Shown: positions 44,265 through 52,103 of the stretch, piece after piece
Position numbering within the stretch: the first letter of the stretch is position 1
How the letters are laid out: every line of letters starts with the position of its first letter
The notes under the pieces: generated by a model
The model's input: only the letters and a program-made list of their open reading frames with translations
Told to the model about the DNA's origin: nothing
Database searches by the model: none
Position numbers and translations under genes: made by a program
Source: RGIG3009 sp045653425
GTDB taxonomy: Bacteria > Bacillota > Clostridia > Oscillospirales > Acutalibacteraceae
Assembly (NCBI GenBank): GCA_045653425.1
Contig: JAZOLU010000027.1
Location: forward strand, 1-64,000
Direction of reading: 5' to 3'
Length of the DNA stretch: 64,000 nucleotides

Positions 44265-45179
44265 TTATCGTCCGACCAGTTTGACTTCCCTTTCCAATTC
44301 CACATCAAACCGCTCTTTTACTTGCCGCCGCACTTGCTCACACAGTGCCATTACGTCGGCGCAAGTTGCACCGCCGCGATTAATAAAAAATCCGGCGTGT
44401 TTTTCGCTCACCTGTGCGCCGCCCACGGTCAAACCCTTTAATCCGCATTGTTCAATCAGCGCGCCGGCAAACTGCCCGCTGGGCCGCTTAAAAAAGCTGC
44501 CCGCACTGGGATATTCCAACGGTTGTTTGGCGCGTCTGCGCGCCATATAATCGTCCATCGCCGCCCGAATCACCGTGGGGGTTGACGGTGTCAACTGCAT
44601 TGTCACCGACCAAATCACCCAGTCGTGCTCCATAAACACACTGTGGCGATACCCAAACGCCAACTCTGCCGCCGTCAACTCCCGCGGCTCGCCGGCAGCA
44701 TCCAGCACGGTTACGGAAACAATCACGTCGGACAACTGTCCGCCGTAAGCACCCGCGTTCATATACGCGCCACCGCCCAGCGTGCCCGGAATACCAAACG
44801 CAAATTCCAGCCCGGAAAGGCCCGCTTCTGCCGCGGCCGTACACACTTTGGAAAGAGCCACCCCCGCGTGTGCAGTTAAACGCCCGTCTGCCGTAATGGT
44901 TATCGCGGAGTCGGGCGGCGCCAACCGCAACACCACACCGTTAATGCCGGCATCGCTCACCAGCAAGTTCGAGCCCTTTCCCAACACCAACAGCGGTGTG
45001 TCGGTTGCCCGACACAGCCGTATTACCGCCTCCGCCTGTTCACACGTGGTTGCCGTTACCAATCGGTCGGCCGCACCGCCAATACGGAACGTGGTATGCG
45101 CCGCCATCGGTTCTTGTTTGCTTATATGGCACCCTATCTGTGCAAGAGACATATCCACTGTTTTCGGCTGCACACCCAT
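44265..45179 (-). CDS. murB: UDP-N-acetylenolpyruvoylglucosamine reductase MurB
   Basis: The 304-aa FAD enzyme of peptidoglycan precursor synthesis has TTFRIGGAADRLV, VLGKGSNLLVSD, FAFGIPGTLGGGAYMNAGAYGG, the active-site PSAGSFFKRP and SEKHAGFFIN. It is of the type II form. It is in the hprK-PHP-glk-murB-whiA-dnaE run. Confidence 0.96.
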   Translation of the reverse strand: MGVQPKTVDMSLAQIGCHISKQEPMAAHTTFRIGGAADRLVTATTCEQAEAVIRLCRATDTPLLVLGKGSNLLVSDAGINGVVLRLAPPDSAITITADGRLTAHAGVALSKVCTAAAEAGLSGLEFAFGIPGTLGGGAYMNAGAYGGQLSDVIVSVTVLDAAGEPRELTAAELAFGYRHSVFMEHDWVIWSVTMQLTPSTPTVIRAAMDDYMARRRAKQPLEYPSAGSFFKRPSGQFAGALIEQCGLKGLTVGGAQVSEKHAGFFINRGGATCADVMALCEQVRRQVKERFDVELEREVKLVGR

Positions 45180-45198
45180 TCCTCCGTTTCGTTCTTAC

Positions 45199-46146
45199 TC
45201 AGCGACCCAAACAAGCCGCCCCAATAATCCCCGCATCGTTGCCCAATGCCGCTGCACGAATTTCGGTTTGTTTCTGTGCGTATCGGCTATACCGTTCTTT
45301 TTCCACAATTTTGCGCAACGGTGCCAGCAACGTTTCGCCCTCGTGGCTAATACCGCCGCCAATACACACAATGTCCGGTTGGAAAATGTTAATCACATCC
45401 ACCACGCCACACGCCAAATATTCAACGTACCGGTTTACCACTTCCGTGCCCGCGGCATCGCCCTCACGCATAGCGTTAAATGCCGTCACACCGTTCACAC
45501 GGTTAATGTCACCGCCCACCAACTTCCACATGGCACTACCGGGGTTTTTCTCCATTGCCCGCTTGGTTTGCCGTATCAGCGCGGTAGCAGAGGCATACGC
45601 CTCCCAACAACCGTGACGCCCGCAGGTGCACGCCTCGCCGTTCATTTCAATCACGGTGTGTCCCAACTCCGCGCCCGCGTAGTTGCAGCCCTCGTAAATT
45701 TTTCCGTCAATCACAATGCCGCCGCCCACACCGGTGCCCAGCGTAACGCACACGCAACTGTTACTGCCTTTGGCGGCGCCCGCCTTCGCCTCGCCCAGCG
45801 CGGCCGCATTGGCATCGTTACCGATATATATGGGCAAACCCAGCAATTCATTCATCCGTGCCACCAACGGTACGTGGTCAAAGTTCAGGTTGTTCGCATA
45901 TTCTACCTCGCCGGTCTGCGCATTACAAGTACCGGGACATCCAATGCCCACGCTGGCTATCTCGCTCATTGCCACACCCGCCTGCTGCGCCGCTTCGCGG
46001 CACAAACGCACCATATCCTGCATAATGTCTTCCGCCGGTCGCGGCACACGCGTTTTGCACCGTACTTTGCTCAAAATCTCATAGTTTTCGTTCACCACAC
46101 CGGCAACAATGTTTGTGCCACCCAAATCCACACCAATGGTTACCAT
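45199..46146 (-). CDS. glk: ROK-family glucokinase
   Basis: The 315-aa sugar kinase has the ATP motif VDLGGTNIVAG, substrate GNDANAAALGE, phosphate GTGVGGGIV and the zinc motif CTCGRHGCWEAYAS of the ROK family. It phosphorylates glucose to G6P. Its neighbours hprK and pfkA tie this cluster to carbon flux. Confidence 0.92.
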   Translation of the reverse strand: MVTIGVDLGGTNIVAGVVNENYEILSKVRCKTRVPRPAEDIMQDMVRLCREAAQQAGVAMSEIASVGIGCPGTCNAQTGEVEYANNLNFDHVPLVARMNELLGLPIYIGNDANAAALGEAKAGAAKGSNSCVCVTLGTGVGGGIVIDGKIYEGCNYAGAELGHTVIEMNGEACTCGRHGCWEAYASATALIRQTKRAMEKNPGSAMWKLVGGDINRVNGVTAFNAMREGDAAGTEVVNRYVEYLACGVVDVINIFQPDIVCIGGGISHEGETLLAPLRKIVEKERYSRYAQKQTEIRAAALGNDAGIIGAACLGR

Positions 46147-46164
46147 TTTTATATCCTCCTCGTT

Positions 46165-46899
46165 TTACAAGGTTACGTTCTTTTCTTTCAAAAACGCTTC
46201 CAACCGTTCGCGGCTGCTGTTTACCACCAATTCCGGCGGAAACCCAACCCGCTCCAACAACGCCACGGCGTTGTCCATACGCCCCACGGCGGTATGGTAA
46301 TGCGCATCGGAATTTACCGCTACGCGCACTCCGTGTTCACGGCACAACTGCGCAATACGCACACAATTTTCTTCCGAACCCTGTCGCACGCGGAACGAGC
46401 CTTCGTTAATTTCCACCACTTTGCCATATTCACCAAACACGGGAATCACCGTTTCGTAATCAAACGCATACGCCGGCGTGCCGCAATGCCCAATGATGTC
46501 CACGTGCGGATGTTTCGCCACCGTAAGCCACGCCTGCGTAATTTGTTCCGGGGTGCCATACGGCATCGTTCCGCCGTGCATAGAAGCAATCACCAACTCC
46601 AATTTGGCCAGCGCCGTATCCGGCAAATCCAACGTGCCCTCAAAATCGCACACGTTCACTTCCGCACCGCGCAAATGACGAACACCCGCGATTTGGTCCG
46701 GCAAAATATGCTGATTGGTAAAGTGCCACACGTGCCCGCCATCACCCGTACGCGGTCCGTGGTCGGCGGATGCCACCGCCAACATTCCGCGCTGGGCACC
46801 CGCCGTTGCGTTTTCTGTGAGCGTGCTATACGCGTGCGGCGATGTCACCGTGTGCGTATGAAAATCTGCCACCGGCTGAAAATATCCTTGCAATACCAC
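46165..46899 (-). CDS. PHP-domain phosphatase (YcdX-like)
   Basis: The 244-aa protein has the PHP metal motifs: DFHTHTVTSPHAYST, ASADHGPR, EVNVCDFEG, HGG, GHCGTPAY and NSDAHYHTAVG. YcdX-like enzymes are phosphatases of unknown natural substrate. The gene often accompanies hprK in Clostridia. Confidence 0.88.
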   Translation of the reverse strand: MVLQGYFQPVADFHTHTVTSPHAYSTLTENATAGAQRGMLAVASADHGPRTGDGGHVWHFTNQHILPDQIAGVRHLRGAEVNVCDFEGTLDLPDTALAKLELVIASMHGGTMPYGTPEQITQAWLTVAKHPHVDIIGHCGTPAYAFDYETVIPVFGEYGKVVEINEGSFRVRQGSEENCVRIAQLCREHGVRVAVNSDAHYHTAVGRMDNAVALLERVGFPPELVVNSSRERLEAFLKEKNVTL

Positions 46900-46921
46900 T
46901 GTTTACGAGACTCCTTTTACC

Positions 46922-47887
46922 TTAAAAAATCGACGGTTCGCGGTGCTGTGACTCAGCCGGCAGGTCGTCCACCATACCCAAATTCTGCATAAGCTCCTGC
47001 GCCGCATTGTAGCCCATCTTTTTCTGACGGTTGTTCATCGCCGCCACCTCAATAATCATTGCCAAGTTACGCCCCGGCTTAACGGGAATGGTAAGCATAG
47101 GCACCGTAATACCCAATATGTCTATATAATCGTTGTCTAACCCCATTCGGTCATACACTTTGTTGTTATCCCACGGTTCCATTTGAATAACCATATCAAT
47201 TTTCTCGGTCAGCTTGACCGCGCCCATACCAAAAATGCGGCGCACGTTCACAATACCAATACCGCGCAGTTCAATGTAATGCCGAATATTCTCCGGTGCC
47301 GAACCCACCAACGATTTGGAGGATACTCGCCGAATCTCCACCGCGTCGTCCGCAATCAGCCGATGCCCGCGTTTGACCAATTCAATGGCGGTTTCACTTT
47401 TACCAATGCCGCTGTCGCCAACCAATAACACACCCTCGCCGGAGACTTCCACCAACACACCGTGACGGGTAATGCGCGGTGCCAACTGCACGTTCAAAAA
47501 AGCAATGAGCGACGCCATAAATGCGGAGGTGGTATCTGCCGAACTCACCAACGGCACCGCCTGTTCGCGGCAAGCATCCACCAATTCCGGCAACACGTCC
47601 AGTTCGCGCGCTACCACAATGAGCGGGGGCTTGTGCTCCACCAACGCCCGTACCGAGGCGGCACGTTTCTCCGGTGTTAAACCGGACAAATACCCGTATT
47701 CTCCTTTTCCCAAAATTTGAATACGCGCGTTGTCAAAATATTCAAAGTATCCCGCCAACCCCAGTCCGGGTCGGTTCACCTCGGCACTGGTAATGGGGTT
47801 CTGCTCGCTGCCTTGCGGCAGATACACCGCCTCCAGCGACAGTTCTTTCATAATCTTTTCCAACGAAACCGAATACGTCTGTTCCAT
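46922..47887 (-). CDS. hprK: HPr kinase/phosphorylase
   Basis: The 321-aa bifunctional enzyme phosphorylates Ser46 of HPr and controls carbon catabolite repression. Walker A GDSGIGKS lies near 155, followed by the HprK signature ELRGIGIVNVRRIFGMGAV. The ATG at 47887 follows AAAGGA by about 9 nt; the longer open frame includes the promoter. It heads the cluster down to dnaE. Confidence 0.96.
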   Translation of the reverse strand: MEQTYSVSLEKIMKELSLEAVYLPQGSEQNPITSAEVNRPGLGLAGYFEYFDNARIQILGKGEYGYLSGLTPEKRAASVRALVEHKPPLIVVARELDVLPELVDACREQAVPLVSSADTTSAFMASLIAFLNVQLAPRITRHGVLVEVSGEGVLLVGDSGIGKSETAIELVKRGHRLIADDAVEIRRVSSKSLVGSAPENIRHYIELRGIGIVNVRRIFGMGAVKLTEKIDMVIQMEPWDNNKVYDRMGLDNDYIDILGITVPMLTIPVKPGRNLAMIIEVAAMNNRQKKMGYNAAQELMQNLGMVDDLPAESQHREPSIF

Positions 47888-47938
47888 ATTTTTCGTCCTT
47901 TCCGTTGCGCGTTCATATAAATGGCTATACTTATTTAT

Positions 47939-47967
47939 AGTATATCGTATTTTTTCGCGTGTGAAAA
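47939..47967 (-). promoter_or_regulatory. hprK cluster promoter
   Basis: On the minus strand TTTTCA, 17 nt, TATACT, about 50 nt before the hprK start codon. Confidence 0.65.
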
Positions 47968-48037
47968 GCCCTTTTTGAAAATTTAGCGCAAATCCGCCCC
48001 CTAAACCGTGCTTCTCGCGTTTTTTCGGCAACTTGCC

Positions 48038-48066
48038 TTGCAATATGCAACAGGTTGTGATAAAAT
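48038..48066 (+). promoter_or_regulatory. Promoter of the glycosyltransferase gene
   Basis: TTGCAA, 17 nt, TAAAAT on the plus strand, divergent from hprK, with CGGAGG before the ATG at 48097. Confidence 0.6.
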
Positions 48067-48096
48067 GCAACTGATATTTTGAAACGGAGGTGCCGT

Positions 48097-49254
48097 ATGA
48101 ACAGAATTTCGGTTGGCCTGTTTAACGATTCGTTCCCGCCGCTGATTGACGGCGTGGCACAAACCGTTAAAAATTATGCCGATAATCTTCACAAAAAAGA
48201 GGATTGCCACGTCACCGTGGTCACGCCGAAATACCGCGATGCACAAGACCGTTACGCATACGACGTGGTCCGGTATCCGTCTCTCTCTGTGGGTGCTCGC
48301 ATTGGCTACCGCGTTGGTGTCCCGTTTGACCCGGAAACCCTCCGTCGTCTGCGCGCCAAGCGGTTTGACATTATGCACGTACACGCTCCTTTTGCATCGT
48401 CAGTGTTGGTAAACACCCTCAACCACCGCCCGCGCGTGCCCACCGTGCTCACCTATCACACCCGCTTTGATTTGGACTTAAAAAAACGCGTTCCCAACCC
48501 CGCCATGCGCAAAGTGGCAATGAAGTTTTTGTTGGAAAACGTGAAATCGGCGGACGAAGTGTGGGTGGTTACCCAAAGTTGCGGCAAAACATTGTTGGAC
48601 ATTGGGTACACCGGCCCGTGGCGCGTTATGGAAAACGGCACCGACTTTGCTCGTGGACAGGCCTCCGCGGCGAACATTGCCGCCCTGCGTGAAAAATACA
48701 ATTTGCGAGAAGATGTTCCCGTGTTCCTGTTTGTGGGGCGGATGATGTGGTATAAGAACATTCGCTTAATGCTGGATACCTACGCGCTTCTCAAACAAAG
48801 TGGGATGCCGTTTCGCGCCTTTTTCATCGGCGATGGGTACGATTTACCCGCCATTCGGCAATACGCAGGGGAACTCGGCTTGCAACACCAAGTCACCTTT
48901 ACCGGCCCCATTCGTGACCGCGAATACTTGCGCGTGTTTTACAGCACGGCGGATTTGTTCTTCTTCCCCTCCACTTACGACACGTGCGGTATCGTTGTCA
49001 AAGAGGCGGCGGCGTGCAATTGTCCGTCGTTGCTGGTGGAGGACAGTTGTGCCGCCGAGGGGGCAAAGCACAACGTGTCGGGATATTTGTCGGCGGAAAC
49101 GCCCGCCGCGTGCGCGCAAACCATTTTGGACGCGTGCAGCAACCGCGCCGCCATGCGTGCCGTGGGCGAATGTGCCTCGCGCGAGTTGTACCTGTCGTGG
49201 GAGGAAGCGGTGAACCGCGCCTACACTCGCTACCGCGAAATTTTGGGGCGGTAA
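48097..49254 (+). CDS. GT4-family glycosyltransferase, glycolipid-synthase-like
   Basis: The 385-aa GT-B enzyme has GLFNDSFPPLIDGVAQTVKNYA at its start, MHVHAPFA, LTYHTRFDLDL, VGRMMWYKN, and the donor-site FPSTYDTCGIVVKEAAAC, where the usual first Glu of EX7E is Asp. This pattern fits the diacylglycerol glucosyltransferase-like group that makes membrane glycolipids. The acceptor is inferred, not proven. The ATG at 48097 follows CGGAGG by 6 nt. Confidence 0.82.
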   Translation: MNRISVGLFNDSFPPLIDGVAQTVKNYADNLHKKEDCHVTVVTPKYRDAQDRYAYDVVRYPSLSVGARIGYRVGVPFDPETLRRLRAKRFDIMHVHAPFASSVLVNTLNHRPRVPTVLTYHTRFDLDLKKRVPNPAMRKVAMKFLLENVKSADEVWVVTQSCGKTLLDIGYTGPWRVMENGTDFARGQASAANIAALREKYNLREDVPVFLFVGRMMWYKNIRLMLDTYALLKQSGMPFRAFFIGDGYDLPAIRQYAGELGLQHQVTFTGPIRDREYLRVFYSTADLFFFPSTYDTCGIVVKEAAACNCPSLLVEDSCAAEGAKHNVSGYLSAETPAACAQTILDACSNRAAMRAVGECASRELYLSWEEAVNRAYTRYREILGR

Positions 49255-49277
49255 CTCGCGGTTTTTTCAAAAACCCC

Positions 49278-49306
49278 TTGACAACTTCCCAAAAGTGCGT
49301 TAAGAT
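49278..49306 (+). promoter_or_regulatory. tRNA-Ala promoter
   Basis: TTGACA, 17 nt, TAAGAT; the start of transcription would be about 10 nt before the tRNA. Confidence 0.85.
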
Positions 49307-49323
49307 AAGGTTCGTCCTTATTT

Positions 49324-49400
49324 GGGCCCGTAGCTCAGCTGGGAGAGCGCACGGTTCGCATCCGTGAGGTTCGAGGGTTCGATCCCCTTCGGGTCCACCA
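49324..49400 (+). tRNA. tRNA-Ala (anticodon CGC)
   Basis: A full cloverleaf: acceptor GGGCCCG/CGGGTCC with the G3-U70 alanine identity pair, D arm GCTC/GAGC, anticodon arm CACGG/CCGTG with loop TTCGCAT (anticodon CGC at 49357-49359), T arm with loop TTCGATC, and an encoded CCA. It reads GCG codons. It has its own promoter and terminator. The decayed accessory DNA that begins downstream suggests its 3' end may have served as an integration site. Confidence 0.97.
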
Positions 49401-49441
49401 CAAAGCAAAAAAGCCGCTTAAACAGCGGCTTTTTTGCTTTG
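49401..49441 (+). terminator. tRNA-Ala terminator
   Basis: CAAAGCAAAAAAGCCGCT pairs with AGCGGCTTTTTTGCTTTG: an 18-bp stem with T6 inside its 3' arm, one base after the CCA. Confidence 0.9.
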
Positions 49442-49635
49442 TGTACGGATTTTGTACGAATTTTCGCAAGGAAGAGCAACGCATTTGATGTAGTTGGCTT
49501 TTTGAGAGAAATCCGCTAAGATAACATCGGAGACCGGTAACAGGGATGTCTTCGGTTGTGTACCAGCCGCCGTATTCCCCACGACGCCGGTCTTCATTTC
49601 TTTTAAGATAAACCCCGCTTTCGGTTTTTAATCGG
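49442..49635. other. No supported gene
   Basis: Between the tRNA terminator and the membrane-protein reading frame I find no convincing gene. A minus-strand frame runs through it and on across the tRNA complement, which marks it as spurious. Composition is more A+T-rich than the core genes. Confidence 0.5.
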
Positions 49636-50373
49636 TTAATCATCGGATACATTTGAAATAAATGAAAAAATAATTGTACCAAATGCAACTACATAAACAA
49701 TGAGCAATTCAAGCGAGAAACCGAAATTGGAAATGCCGGTAATAAAACCGGAAATATACCGGATGGCATTAATGAGAGAAATTATTACTACAGCAAAGTT
49801 GATATGTGTTCCCCCTGATTTTCCAAAGAATGCTGCTATACCCACAGAAGCAAGAATGTTCACAGTTACAACGCTGGTTAAGGCATACACCGAGTAATCC
49901 ACCGGCCAACTCAGCAACGAAGTTATCAAAGGTATTTCAGGCAATACCGAGAGAAATAGCCACCGCGCAATAACCTCTACTAATTCACCGCCAATCAGTG
50001 CCAAGATAATTCCTAAAAAATTCCATAAAACTGCTTTTAAGCCGTTTGTCAACGGGCTCCCTGTCACAGGGCGATGGCATTGATTCCCTTTAGGCAACCT
50101 CTGCTCATCCTTTTCGCTTGCTTTTTCAGGAGAAACTGTACTCATCTCCTCGCACAACTCGTTCAGCGCCGCTATTTGGTGCAAAATCCGGCGCGTTGCT
50201 TCTTCCTCCGGCACTTCGCTCCGGATAATTTCCGTTGCCAGTAGGGTGGCTTTGTCGATTTGCTCTCTGGTCGGCAAGTTCGCGATAGCTCGCATAATCT
50301 CCATTTGATTGAATGCTGAATACTTTTTCTCCGAAAATTGATGTAATAATATCCCATATATCGACATTTCCAT
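49636..50373 (-). CDS. Hypothetical four-helix membrane protein in decayed accessory region
   Basis: The 245-aa frame starts at the ATG at 50373, with GGAGG upstream. It has a helical, charged N-terminal half (1-105) and then four hydrophobic segments (about 112-140, 155-180, 188-215, 218-240). No family is recognised. Its first 80 codons overlap, in another frame, a remnant that is also protein-like, so one or both frames may be broken. Possibly phage- or ICE-derived. Confidence 0.4.
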   Translation of the reverse strand: MEMSIYGILLHQFSEKKYSAFNQMEIMRAIANLPTREQIDKATLLATEIIRSEVPEEEATRRILHQIAALNELCEEMSTVSPEKASEKDEQRLPKGNQCHRPVTGSPLTNGLKAVLWNFLGIILALIGGELVEVIARWLFLSVLPEIPLITSLLSWPVDYSVYALTSVVTVNILASVGIAAFFGKSGGTHINFAVVIISLINAIRYISGFITGISNFGFSLELLIVYVVAFGTIIFSFISNVSDD

Positions 50374-50806
50374 TGCCAAGCCCTTCCACCTCCATATCAA
50401 TGATACGTTCCCGGATGGCACTCGTGTCCCCCGGCATCGTCGGATGAATTTCCACAACTTTGGAAATCACCGGATTTTGATTGGTACCGCTGATATATAC
50501 CAATTTGTTGGCATCGTTCACGCCGTGCCCGACCGTAATGATGGTTTCACCCGACGGCGTGCGGGGGTACTGAAACTGATTGTTCTCAACACTCCCCCAT
50601 TGTGAATACAACCGACTTTGCTCATTGCCGGTCAACACACGGTTAACGGCAACCCAACCGTGATTAGCATAGGTGCGACTGTCGTAACGGTCTAGTGCAT
50701 CGAAATCAACGTCGTTGTCTGTTTCTGCCTCACTGAGTTGATAACGCCCGCCAGTCGTGCCATTAAGTTCATTATACCTTTTTCCATCCGCTGTTTCAAG
50801 GGGGCG
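50126..50806 (-). pseudogene. Remnant of a larger mobile-element-type gene
   Basis: A minus-strand frame is open from just after an in-frame TAA near 50808 to 50126 but has no start codon with a binding site. The readable stretch includes ALDRYDSRTYANHGWVAVN, YPRTPSGETIITVGHG, KLVYISGTNQNPVI and MPGDTSAIRERIIDME, which is well-formed protein; the last 40 residues look random. I take it as the C-terminal part of a truncated large protein. Family not identified. Confidence 0.4.
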
Positions 50807-50961
50807 GCATTAGAAACGCAGAAAGTTTATTTGTCAAAGTTACCACTTAACGGTTTCGTTTTGTTGAACGCAATAAACCTCCAATTTTTGTGGGAATATC
50901 TATCGTCCGTTTGCGTATGCTGGGTATTGACAACCGATGTGTTTTGTGATACTCTTTGGTT

Positions 50962-51037
50962 GTCAACCAAGGCATTGCCCGTGTTTTTCAGGGAGGCATG
51001 TACCTCCTTATCGGGGACACCTTGGTTTGTTTTATTT
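50962..51037 (+). ncRNA. Array unit 1: predicted small structured RNA
   Basis: The promoter is at 50927-50955 (TTGACA-17-TACTCT). The RNA begins next to AACCAAGG, which pairs with CCTTGGTT near 51019-51027; inside are CCCG/CGGG and the hairpin GGAGG/CCTCC. TGTTTTATTT follows the closing stem. The architecture matches unit 6. Confidence 0.55.
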
Positions 51038-51101
51038 CGCTAGGTTTGTTGGTACGCACTTTTATATTGACATTTCCCTGTGGCCGTGCTACTTTATTAT
51101 T

Positions 51102-51175
51102 GGAAGCCCGCGCGGAACCGGTATTAGCCGTTGCATCAAGGCCTCTTGCATTGATGAGCCGCGATGCTTCTTTTG
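51102..51175 (+). ncRNA. Array unit 2: predicted small structured RNA
   Basis: The promoter is at 51067-51095 (TTGACA-17-TACTTT). The closing stem is GAAGC/GCTTC extended by GCGG/CCGC. Two inner hairpins follow: CGG/CCG and CATCAA (51134-51139)/TTGATG (51151-51156). TTCTTTTGT lies at the 3' end. The upstream box is more diverged than in the other units. Confidence 0.45.
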
Positions 51176-51225
51176 TACACCCGCCTTTTCCTATAAATAT
51201 GGCAATAATATGTTGGATGAAAGAT

Positions 51226-51505
51226 TTATCACCCATTTGCATATACTGGGTATTGACAACTGATGTATTTGGTGATACTCTGTTGTCATGCAAGGGGACT
51301 CCCCAAGGGCCTTTAGAGCCCACTACGGCTATTGTTTTAGCTGAAGGCGGAGTTCCTCTTGTTATTTATCACCCATTTGCATATACTGGGTATTGACAAC
51401 TGATGTGTTTGGTGATACTCTGTTGTCATGCAAGGGAACTCCCCAAGGGCCTTTAGAGCCCACTACGGCTATTGTTTTAGCTGACGGTGGAGTTCCTCTT
51501 GTTAT
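51226..51505 (+). repeat. 140-bp direct repeat (two copies)
   Basis: Copies 51226-51365 and 51366-51505 each contain upstream box, promoter and RNA. I count four substitutions between them, consistent with a recent duplication; two changes fall in the closing stem and leave it pairable. Confidence 0.85.
51288..51367 (+). ncRNA. Array unit 3: predicted small structured RNA
   Basis: The promoter is at 51253-51281 (TTGACA-17-TACTCT). CAAGGGGACTCC pairs with GGAGTTCCTCTTG with one bulge, enclosing GGGC (51307)/GCCC (51318) and CGGCTA (51326)/TAGCTG (51338). TTATTT follows. A closing stem with two arms, as in units 2, 4 and 5. Confidence 0.6.
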
Positions 51506-51509
51506 TTTT
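51428..51509 (+). ncRNA. Array unit 4: predicted small structured RNA
   Basis: A near-copy of unit 3. The promoter is at 51393-51421 (TTGACA-17-TACTCT). The closing stem is CAAGGGAACTCC/GGAGTTCCTCTTG with the bulge moved; the inner hairpins are identical, and the U tract (TTATTTTT) is better. Confidence 0.6.
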
Positions 51510-51568
51510 CAACCGTTTGCGTATGTCGGATATTGACATTACCCACATTGTTATGGTACAGTGGTATC

Positions 51569-51659
51569 AGAAAAGATATCGCCGTTCTGTGGGGTTGGGT
51601 TATCCACCCCGCTGGCCATCTTATTAGATAGCCAATCAGATGTGGCGATGTCTTTTTTA
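51569..51659 (+). ncRNA. Array unit 5: predicted small structured RNA
   Basis: The promoter is at 51533-51562 (TTGACA-18-TACAGT, with TGG before the -10). The spacer is unlike the other units, yet both promoter boxes are kept. AGATATCGCC pairs with GGCGATGTCT over ten positions (one G-U), enclosing GTGGGG/CCCCGC and TGGC-ATCT/AGAT-GCCA hairpins. TCTTTTTTAT is a strong terminator tract. The best-formed unit. Confidence 0.65.
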
Positions 51660-51804
51660 TATTTAAAGTATCATATAAATACTTTTTTCGTCAGAAACAT
51701 TCCTTGTGATTAACTCGGCAGCGTATACGTTGGCTCTCTACTTTTCCGGCCGTTTGCGTATACTGAGTATTGACAATCGGTGTGTTTTGTGATACAGTTT
51801 GATT

Positions 51805-51880
51805 GTCAGCCAAGACGTTGCCCGAGTTCTTAAAGGAGGATTTTTCTCCGCTATCGGGGATGTCTTGGTTTATTTTATTT
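51805..51880 (+). ncRNA. Array unit 6: predicted small structured RNA
   Basis: The promoter is at 51770-51798 (TTGACA-17-TACAGT). CCAAGAC/GTCTTGG closes the RNA, then CCCGA/TCGGG and the hairpin GGAG/CTCC, with TTTATTTTATTT after it. This matches unit 1 helix for helix, with paired changes (GG/CC in unit 1, GAC/GTC here). Confidence 0.6.
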
Positions 51881-51993
51881 GCACCGCCCCTCGGCACCGA
51901 TAAGTTATCGTCCGAATTTTGGTCGGAATGTCTATCGACCGTTGGTGCATACCGGATATTGACAACCGGCGCACTTTGGGATATAGTGTTATT

Positions 51994-52073
51994 GAGAGCA
52001 GTCCCGGTAGGCGTTTTGGGCGTAAAGGTTAGAGCATCCGCATTAACCGTACCGGCTATGCTCTTCTCATTCG
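51994..52073 (+). ncRNA. Array unit 7: predicted small structured RNA
   Basis: The promoter is at 51959-51987 (TTGACA-17-TATAGT), the strongest -10 of the set. AGAGCA/TGCTCT closes the RNA, then CCGGTA/TACCGG and the inner GGTTA/TAACC hairpin. The 3' tract (CTTCTCATTC) is a weak terminator, so transcription may run on to the hairpin at 52104-52176. Confidence 0.5.
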
Positions 52074-52103
52074 ACCCTGTTATGTACGGGGCGTTTGATG
52101 TAG

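Noticed and set aside
49335..49688. Minus-strand frame of 117 codons crossing the tRNA
   Set aside because: Its C-terminal half is the complement of tRNA-Ala and its terminator, so it is not a gene.
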